Notes under the pieces: model-generated | Seen by the model: the letters and a program-made list of their open reading frames with translations, nothing else | Told to the model about the DNA's origin: nothing | Databases searched by the model: none | Program-made: the position numbers and the translations under genes | Assembly: GCF_015207985.1 (NCBI RefSeq) | Contig: NZ_JADEVV010000035.1 | Location: 1 to 43,773 of the forward strand | Source: Synechocystis salina LEGE 00031 | GTDB taxonomy: Bacteria > Cyanobacteriota > Cyanobacteriia > Cyanobacteriales > Microcystaceae | DNA: 43,773 bases | Reading direction: 5' to 3' | In this document: piece by piece, positions 38,337 to 43,773 of the stretch | How positions within the stretch are numbered: position 1 is the first letter of the stretch | Layout: every line of letters starts with the position of its first letter

Positions 38337-39488
38337 ATGAAAATTCCCCTTGCTTGGCACCAGTTATTCCATGAAAGGATGCGACTCCTGGCGGCGATCG
38401 CCGGCATTGCCTTTGCCGATGTGTTGATTTTTATGCAACTGGGGTTCAAAAATGCCCTGTTTGACAGTGCAGTCCGGGTTCCTGAGAGTTTGCAAGGGGA
38501 TTTATTCATTCTCAGCACCCAAACCGACACCTTTGTTAACCCTACCCCTTTTGCGTCCCGCCGTTTGTACCAAGCCATGGGCAATAAAGCGGTTAGCAGG
38601 GGCACTAGTCTTTACATTGACATCAACCGCTGGAAAAACCCGGAAACCAAAGTCAGCAGGCAAATTTATATCATGGGTTTTAATCCCGTCAGTAATCCGA
38701 TCAATCTACCGGGGGTAGAAGAAAATTTAAACCTGATTAAACGCCCTGACGTGTTCCTCTTTGACCAAGACTCCAGGGAAGAATTTGGCCCGGTACCCAC
38801 TTTGTTAGCAGCCGATGGCCCCGTTTTTACGGAAGTGGGTAATCGCCGCGTCCAGGTGCAGGGTTTATTCACCCTTGGTTCTTCCTTTGGGGCGGACGGC
38901 ACGTTAATAACCAGCGACTTAAATTTCTTCCGTCTTTTTCCCAGCCGGGACCGCAGTTCCATTGATGTGGGCATTTTGCAACTCAAACCGGGGCAAGATC
39001 CGGAGTTAGTGGCCGAACAAATCCGGCGGGAGTTAACCGGGGGCGATGTCCAGGTTTTCACCAAAGAAAAGTTGGTGCAATACGAATTAAATTATTGGCA
39101 AACCCGCACCACCATTGGTTTTGTCTTCGGCTTGGGCACCGCCATGGGCTTCATTGTGGGCACGGTGATTGTTTACCAAATTCTCTACACCGACGTTTCC
39201 GACCATTTACCGGAATATGCCACCCTCAAGGCCATTGGCTACGGCGATCGTTATTTGTTGGGGGTAGTGTTCCAAGAAGCTTTACTGCTAGCGGTGATTG
39301 GCTTTTTGCCTAGCTTTGGTTTGGGGGTTTTGCTCTACACCAACACCGCCCGGGCCACGGGTTTACCCCTGATTATGACCACTGCTCGGGCTTTGACCGT
39401 ACTGATTATGACCATTGCCATGTGTTGTATTTCCGGGGCGATCGCCGTGGGGCGTTTGCGGGCCGCAGATCCGGCGGATATCTTCTAA
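38337..39488 (+). CDS. DevC-type ABC exporter permease (FtsX/MacB fold)
   Basis: This 383-residue permease has one N-terminal transmembrane helix (about 13-35), a periplasmic domain of about 200 residues and three more helices from about 255. The C-terminal part has DHLPEYATLKAIGYGDRYLLGVVFQEALLLAV, the FtsX-family cytoplasmic and membrane motif. The closest family is heterocyst DevC, found also in non-heterocystous species. The ATPase (DevA) normally next to it is absent; the following gene is a FAS1 protein. It must use an ATPase encoded elsewhere. The substrate is unknown. Confidence 0.9.
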   Translation: MKIPLAWHQLFHERMRLLAAIAGIAFADVLIFMQLGFKNALFDSAVRVPESLQGDLFILSTQTDTFVNPTPFASRRLYQAMGNKAVSRGTSLYIDINRWKNPETKVSRQIYIMGFNPVSNPINLPGVEENLNLIKRPDVFLFDQDSREEFGPVPTLLAADGPVFTEVGNRRVQVQGLFTLGSSFGADGTLITSDLNFFRLFPSRDRSSIDVGILQLKPGQDPELVAEQIRRELTGGDVQVFTKEKLVQYELNYWQTRTTIGFVFGLGTAMGFIVGTVIVYQILYTDVSDHLPEYATLKAIGYGDRYLLGVVFQEALLLAVIGFLPSFGLGVLLYTNTARATGLPLIMTTARALTVLIMTIAMCCISGAIAVGRLRAADPADIF

Positions 39489-39529
39489 GCTGCGCCCATG
39501 GGTCAGCTTGTGCCAGTGGCAATTTTGCC

Positions 39530-39557
39530 TTAACATCTCTTCACAAAAATTTATAAT
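39530..39557 (+). promoter_or_regulatory. Promoter of the FAS1 gene
   Basis: TTAACA at 39530-39535 and TATAAT at 39552-39557 are separated by 16 bases, about 40 bases before the FAS1 ATG. The gene is therefore likely transcribed separately from the exporter genes. Confidence 0.65.
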
Positions 39558-39602
39558 TTGTCATAATAGCGGTGGACAGTCTTCTCACTAGGAAACATTG
39601 CT

Positions 39603-40145
39603 ATGAAAACCGCCGCTAGAATTGTTGCTTTTACTGCTCTGACTGGATTTGCCCTCGGGGTCCCCAGCGTCGCCATGGCAGAAATGGAAACCACTGAAAA
39701 ACCCGCCGTAGTCAGCCAAGCCGCGATGGAAACCACCATGAACATTGTGGAAGTTGCCGCTGGAAACGAAACCTTCAGTACCCTTGTCGCTGCAGTGGAA
39801 GCGGCTGATTTAGTGGAAGCTTTATCCGCTGAGGGGCCCTTTACCGTTTTTGCCCCCACCAATGATGCCTTTGCTGCTTTGCCCGCTGGTACGGTGGAAA
39901 GTCTCTTGTTGCCAGAAAACAAAGATAAATTGGTGAAAATTTTGACCTACCACGTAGTACCCGGCAAAATTACCGCCGCCCAAGTCACTTCTGGGGAAGT
40001 GGAATCCTTGGCTGGGGAAGCCCTCACCTTCAAAGTTAAAGATGGCAAAGTTAAAGTCAACAAAGCCACAGTGATTTCCGCCGATGTGGATGCCAGCAAT
40101 GGTGTTATCCATGTGGTGGATCAGGTGATTTTGCCTCCTATGTAA
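39603..40145 (+). CDS. Secreted fasciclin (FAS1) domain protein
   Basis: This 180-residue protein has a signal peptide (KTAARIVAFTALTGFALG with AMA/E as the probable cleavage site near residue 27). One FAS1 domain occupies about residues 50-178, with GPFTVFAPTNDAFAAL and the LTYHVVPGKI motif of the H1/H2 boxes. It should be periplasmic or extracellular. FAS1 proteins mediate adhesion or bind ligands; the role here is unknown. It has its own promoter and a strong terminator and is therefore a single-gene unit. Confidence 0.94.
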   Translation: MKTAARIVAFTALTGFALGVPSVAMAEMETTEKPAVVSQAAMETTMNIVEVAAGNETFSTLVAAVEAADLVEALSAEGPFTVFAPTNDAFAALPAGTVESLLLPENKDKLVKILTYHVVPGKITAAQVTSGEVESLAGEALTFKVKDGKVKVNKATVISADVDASNGVIHVVDQVILPPM

Positions 40146-40280
40146 TTGATTGTCAGCAAATCTTTGCCCAAGATGGTAATTTATCCTCTAAATTGTCGAT
40201 AAATAGTAATTTTTAGCCAATTTCTTTCCCTGGGGGAGTGAGGCGGCTGGCTACGCACCATCTCAATTCGACCATCCCTG

Positions 40281-40320
40281 AAGTGGGGTTCCAATTTCTA
40301 GAAAGTTGGCCCCACTTTTT
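40281..40320 (+). terminator. Strong intrinsic terminator after the FAS1 gene
   Basis: AAGTGGGG at 40281-40288 pairs perfectly with CCCCACTT at 40310-40317, with an inner CCAATTTC/GAAAGTTGG helix and T to 40320. It lies between the FAS1 gene and ndbC and rules out a start of ndbC at 40306. Confidence 0.8.
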
Positions 40321-40392
40321 GCTTGCGTGCTACCTTTACAAGGGAAGTGCCCAGGGCACGGTGAAAATTGTTCGGCAGTGGGATGGAAAACT

Positions 40393-41856
40393 GTGGCCAT
40401 TAATGCGTCCGATTCAGCAACAACAGTTATTGTCGGTGGTGGTTTTGTGGGACTATTCACCGCCCTACATCTGCGCCACCATCAGCACGCCGGCCCCATT
40501 ATTTTGGTGGACCCCCAGACAAATTTTGTCTTTAAGCCCATGCTCTATGAGTTGCTCACGGAGGAACTGCCTGAGTCAGTGGTGTGTCCCAGCTACGGGG
40601 AGTTGTTGGCCAATAGTGATGTTGAATTAGTGCAGGCGAAGGTAACCGATGTGCAGTTGGCGGAGAAGCGTTTGGTGCTCGATTCCGGCCAGGAACAGCA
40701 TTATGACTATTTAGTGCTGGCGGTGGGGTCTGTGCAGGGTTATCTGGGGGCCAAAGGAGCCGAAGAACATGCCTTTGCTTTCCGTTCCCAAACCGAGGCG
40801 ATCGCCCTGCGGGATCACTTGAAAACCTGTTTAGAAAAGTCCCTAACCACGGAAGATAAAGCGGAAAAAGAAAGATTGCTGACGGTGGCGATCGTTGGGG
40901 CCGGCCCGGCGGGGGTGGAGATGGCGGCCACGCTGGCGGATTTACTGCCTAGTTGGTACGTGCCCATGGGGGGGGATATCAATGATTTAAAAATTTACTT
41001 AGTGAACCATGCACCGGGAATTCTAGCGGGGGACGCCAATAGTGGGCTCAAGCGTTGTGCCCTGGAAGAGTTGCAAGCCAGAACTATTCCGGTGACGTTG
41101 AAGTTGGGGGTAGGGGTTAAAGGTGTTACCCCAGAAAGTTTGCAATTTGTGGAAACCGGAGAGGAGGAATTGCGCCATTTAGACACTTGCACCACCATTT
41201 GGACAGCGGGTACAGCGGTTAATCCCCTCCTCAAAGCCTTGGCGGCAGAGATTCCCCCGGAGGAAATTGACCGCCACGGGCAACCCCTGGTGACCAGTAC
41301 CCTACAATTACCTAGCTTTGCTGAAGTATTTGCTGCCGGAGACTGTGTGACCGTCAAGGAAAATCCTAAACCTGCCCTGGCCCAGATTGCCTATCAACAA
41401 GGAGCGGCGATCGCCAAAAATTTGATGGCGGCGCAAAAGGGAAAACCGTTGGTCAGTCCCGATCCCCAACTGCGGGGCACGTTGATGAAGCTGGGTTTGA
41501 ACAATGGGGTAGCCAATTTATTTGACCGGGTACGCATCCAAGGCAAGGCGGGGGATTTATTGCGGAACGCCACCTATCTGGAGCTATTGCCCACCCCTCT
41601 ACATAACTTCAAGGCCACCACCCAATGGCTAGCCGAAGAAACCATCGACCGTTTCCATCGTCCCCATGCCCCCACAGCCCAGGAACTAAAATGGGCCGCC
41701 ATGACCCCAGCCCAACAGCGGGAATACCAGGGCATCAAGGCGATCGCCATCATTGCCCCCCTGATTTTTATTGTCCTGTTGTACTTTGGCTTCAAAACTC
41801 CAGAAAGGGAAAGACCGCCCTTTGTGCCCCAACCCAGCCCCAGTGTTAACCAGTAG
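40393..41856 (+). CDS. ndbC: Type 2 NADH dehydrogenase NdbC-like
   Basis: This protein of about 487 residues is an FAD-dependent, non-proton-pumping NAD(P)H:quinone oxidoreductase. The FAD Rossmann motif VIVGGGFVGL lies just after the start and the NADH Rossmann motif VAIVGAGPAGVEMAA near residue 165. AEVFAAGDCV is the second FAD motif. The C-terminus has a transmembrane helix (AIIAPLIFIVLLYFGF), which I associate with NdbC-type enzymes. I choose the GTG at 40393, because the only longer start (TTG at 40306) lies within a terminator and gives an implausible leader. The two DUF2231 genes follow. Confidence 0.85.
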   Translation: MAINASDSATTVIVGGGFVGLFTALHLRHHQHAGPIILVDPQTNFVFKPMLYELLTEELPESVVCPSYGELLANSDVELVQAKVTDVQLAEKRLVLDSGQEQHYDYLVLAVGSVQGYLGAKGAEEHAFAFRSQTEAIALRDHLKTCLEKSLTTEDKAEKERLLTVAIVGAGPAGVEMAATLADLLPSWYVPMGGDINDLKIYLVNHAPGILAGDANSGLKRCALEELQARTIPVTLKLGVGVKGVTPESLQFVETGEEELRHLDTCTTIWTAGTAVNPLLKALAAEIPPEEIDRHGQPLVTSTLQLPSFAEVFAAGDCVTVKENPKPALAQIAYQQGAAIAKNLMAAQKGKPLVSPDPQLRGTLMKLGLNNGVANLFDRVRIQGKAGDLLRNATYLELLPTPLHNFKATTQWLAEETIDRFHRPHAPTAQELKWAAMTPAQQREYQGIKAIAIIAPLIFIVLLYFGFKTPERERPPFVPQPSPSVNQ

Positions 41857-41998
41857 GAACGATAACTCCATGGCCAATTAGCTTCGGTTAAGTTAACTCT
41901 ATTTTTGCTCTGACTTGTTTAACTTATGAATTTCGTCAGACCGGCCACTAACTACTAACCCCAGCCCCCAACCCAAAACATCTTTGTGGAACCTGCCC

Positions 41999-42487
41999 AT
42001 GTTCACCCTCAATGACCAAAATCTGCCCTACCCCGATACCCTCCATCCCATCATTGTCCACTTTGTCATTGGCATGGTTTTCTTTGCCTACATCAGCGAA
42101 CTGGTGGGCTACCTCCAAAAAAAGCCCCGGTTCTTTGAAGTAGCTTGGTGGAATTGGCTCACAGCGGCGATCGCCATTTTTTTTGCGGTGATTTTCGGTG
42201 AATTTGAAGCGGCCCTGGCCATGCCCTACCCGGCGGCCCAACCGGCATTGGATTGGCATACGGTCAACGGTTGGTCATTGTCGGCCATTTTGGCGGGGTT
42301 AACGGCTTGGCGGGGGGTATTGAGGGTGCGAAACCCGCTGAAAACCAGCCTGCCTTTCCTCATGCTGGCCACCGTATTTATGGTATTAGTGTGTATCCAA
42401 ATTTTCCTCGGCTCCCTGGTTGATTGGGTATATGGTCTGCATACCCTTCCCGTGGTGCAAGCCACCAAAGACGGCATTATTCCCTAG
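41999..42487 (+). CDS. DUF2231 membrane protein 1
   Basis: This 162-residue protein has four hydrophobic segments. It starts MFTLNDQNLPYPDTLHPIIVH, and the LHPIIVHF motif and DWHTVNGW His motif are typical of DUF2231. Conserved histidines could bind haem or another metal, but this is not established. The ATG at 41999 is preferred over the TTG at 41984. It is followed after about 60 bases by a second DUF2231 gene and preceded by ndbC. Confidence 0.82.
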   Translation: MFTLNDQNLPYPDTLHPIIVHFVIGMVFFAYISELVGYLQKKPRFFEVAWWNWLTAAIAIFFAVIFGEFEAALAMPYPAAQPALDWHTVNGWSLSAILAGLTAWRGVLRVRNPLKTSLPFLMLATVFMVLVCIQIFLGSLVDWVYGLHTLPVVQATKDGIIP

Positions 42488-42545
42488 CTTTTAGGTTTAA
42501 GTTCCCTTACCCATCTCATTTTTTCCTGAGGAAATTGACCGCCCC

Positions 42546-43178
42546 ATGAACCCCTCCCTGATTGACCAACTCAAAGAAATTGGCCTCCAGCTAGGCACCA
42601 ATGGTCTGCCCTACCGATTTCCCATCCACCCCAATTTGGTCCATTTCAGTCTGGGGTTATTCATCATTGCCCTAATTTTTGATTTTGCTGGCGTATTTTT
42701 TCCCCTAGACAAAATCATTCTTAAAGGGTTTGCCATTCCCGCCCAACGCCAAAACTTCTTTGATGTGGGTTGGTACAATGCTGTGGCCGGTGCCTTTATT
42801 AGTTTTTTTACTGTGGCGGCGGGCTTTTTTGAAATTCTCTTGGCCCAACCTCCCACAAATCAGGTGAGTGATTGGGGCATTGGCGCCGGTACAACTATGT
42901 TGCTCCATGGCGTCGGAGGTATCTTGTTACTGGCGATGATGGTGGGCACAACCATTTGGCGCGGCTATCAACGGTTTGTTTGGCGCACCAATTGCCGCAA
43001 TGAAGTTAGCTGGGCCTATCTCGGTTTTGCCCTATTCCTCATGGCCTATATGGCCATCCATGGCACCCTGGGGGCCCAACTAGGGGCCGAATTTGGTGTG
43101 CATAATACGGCAGCCCATATTCTCCGCATGGGGGAAAATCCCAACGTGGTGCTCAACGAAGGGGGCATTGACCTTTAA
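42546..43178 (+). CDS. DUF2231 membrane protein 2
   Basis: This 210-residue membrane protein has four or five hydrophobic segments. FPIHPNLVHFSLGLFIIAL repeats the DUF2231 opening motif, and MLLHGVGGILLL carries the second conserved His. The C-terminal region is longer than in its neighbour (IHGTLGAQLGAEFGVHNTAA). The pair is probably a duplication and may form a heteromer. It starts at ATG 42546 and is the last gene before the insertion sequence. Confidence 0.82.
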   Translation: MNPSLIDQLKEIGLQLGTNGLPYRFPIHPNLVHFSLGLFIIALIFDFAGVFFPLDKIILKGFAIPAQRQNFFDVGWYNAVAGAFISFFTVAAGFFEILLAQPPTNQVSDWGIGAGTTMLLHGVGGILLLAMMVGTTIWRGYQRFVWRTNCRNEVSWAYLGFALFLMAYMAIHGTLGAQLGAEFGVHNTAAHILRMGENPNVVLNEGGIDL

Positions 43179-43373
43179 TTTTTTGTTAACCAAAAGGGGG
43201 TGCTCTGATCCCATTTGCTCAATTATCAAAACTATGCCCCTGTTGTGATTGTCCGATCAAGCCAGGGCAGGCCGGATTTTTAAACCGAATTGGTCAAGTT
43301 TTGTCCCTCTTCCGTCAGTCTAGGCAGATGAGTAGTGAAATTGATTCCATAAATTTACCAAATATTTTAATCT
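43179..43373. other. Gap before the insertion sequence
   Basis: No gene or clear site. TTTTG-TTAAC-CAAAA near 43186-43200 is a weak palindrome just after the last DUF2231 gene. Confidence 0.4.
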
Positions 43374-43773
43374 ATAGCACTTTTCGCTTTAGTGGGGTAT
43401 AAGGTATGTAGATCAATGTATAGCTAATTAGGATAATTATGAGACGTTAAGCTATGCAGTAATCTTGAATAACCTTATCTATGCTAGTACCCGGAGGTGC
43501 GTACATTCTCGCCCTCTTTAGTGCACTAAAGTCATGCTCTATATCATTCAAATCTGGAGAATAAGTTGGCAAAAATAACACAATATGTCCTGCAGATTCT
43601 ACTATTTCCCTAATCCTTCTTTTTCGATGAATGGGGGCGTTATCCGTAATCAACACCGACGTCATTGTCAATGCTGGTATTAAAAAGAATTCAAGCCATC
43701 CTTCAAAACCTGTTGCATTTAAGCTTCCGCTGAATAACATCGGCGCTATTAAGTCTTTTTGCATTTTTCTTCT
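43374..43773 (-). mobile_element. IS630/Tc1-type insertion sequence, one end in the window
   Basis: The transposase reads toward its end at 43447. The likely outer end is the TA in CTATAGCACTTTTC near 43374, since this family inserts at TA. The other end and the first half of the element lie beyond the window, so the terminal repeats cannot be compared. Confidence 0.65.
43447..43773 (-). CDS. IS630 family transposase, C-terminal part
   Basis: The window shows the last about 109 residues of a DDE transposase, open at the right edge. ITDNAPIHRKRRIREIVESA contains the second Asp of the DDE triad; FLPTYSPDLNDIEHDFSALK contains the final acidic residue. IAPMLFSGSLNATGFEGWLE is the region before it, also typical of the IS630/Tc1/mariner group to which Synechocystis ISY100 belongs. 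The visible part has no frameshift, so the gene may be intact. Confidence 0.88.
   Translation of the reverse strand, partial: RRKMQKDLIAPMLFSGSLNATGFEGWLEFFLIPALTMTSVLITDNAPIHRKRRIREIVESAGHIVLFLPTYSPDLNDIEHDFSALKRARMYAPPGTSIDKVIQDYCIA

Noticed and set aside
40306-40392. Upstream extension of ndbC from a TTG
   Set aside because: It begins inside a strong terminator hairpin and encodes a leader unlike the family.

Overview
The window is cyanobacterial chromosome, almost certainly from the genus Synechocystis. It carries genes for photosystem II D1, Psb28, the aerobic cyclase AcsF, the chlorophyll factor GUN4, the rod linker CpcG2 and the green/red sensor pair CcaS/CcaR. The GCGATCGC palindrome (HIP1) recurs throughout. 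Many proteins look like close orthologues of Synechocystis sp. PCC 6803 proteins as I remember them, but this is not the Kazusa PCC 6803 sequence. GUN4 differs at scattered N-terminal residues, ccaS is uninterrupted, gmd contains an intein, and blocks that I remember as separate in PCC 6803 lie side by side. These comparisons come from memory, not from an alignment.

Layout. (1) 0.2-8.9 kb, mostly plus strand: glutathionyl-hydroquinone reductase, a GT9 glycosyltransferase, a cNMP-binding protein, hisIE, a CobW-type metallochaperone, an ABC-2 permease, a very small membrane ORF on the minus strand, solanesyl diphosphate synthase, an RluE-type pseudouridine synthase and a glycine-rich membrane protein. 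(2) 9.1-14.5 kb, minus strand: gun4 and acsF (chlorophyll synthesis), then fcl and gmd (GDP-fucose synthesis). (3) 14.5-16.7 kb: a gene remnant, a cation-efflux transporter and a PPK2 polyphosphate kinase. (4) 17.3-22.7 kb: psbA2 with a readable promoter and terminator, speA and ligA. (5) 22.9-24.5 kb: a small accessory patch with a Uma2 nuclease, an orphan small gene and a DUF433/DUF5615 toxin-antitoxin pair. (6) 24.5-27.7 kb: a DUF4336 gene, psb28 and a degenerate DinG-like helicase. (7) 27.8-32.4 kb: the complementary light-acclimation locus ccaR, cpcG2, a receiver-like gene and ccaS, with a CcaR operator. (8) 32.5-43.2 kb: a DUF1815 gene, a short RNA or leader, a large CPBP protease, pgl, a DevB/DevC-type exporter pair without an ATPase, a FAS1 protein, the type 2 NADH dehydrogenase ndbC and two DUF2231 membrane proteins. 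(9) 43.4 kb to the end: the edge of an IS630/Tc1-type insertion sequence.

How the genes work together. gmd and fcl make GDP-L-fucose for surface glycans. gun4 and acsF serve consecutive parts of the Mg branch of chlorophyll synthesis. CcaS senses green and red light and acts through CcaR on cpcG2, whose product anchors a rod-type phycobilisome to the membrane. sds supplies the plastoquinone side chain, and ndbC could feed the quinone pool.

The most unusual item is the 353-residue intein in GDP-mannose 4,6-dehydratase. It has a complete set of splicing residues and a two-motif LAGLIDADG endonuclease, and it sits in the conserved NHE/SPRRG motif. Second is a textbook promoter plus terminator unit of about 65 nt just before the CPBP gene, which may be a small RNA or a transcription attenuator.
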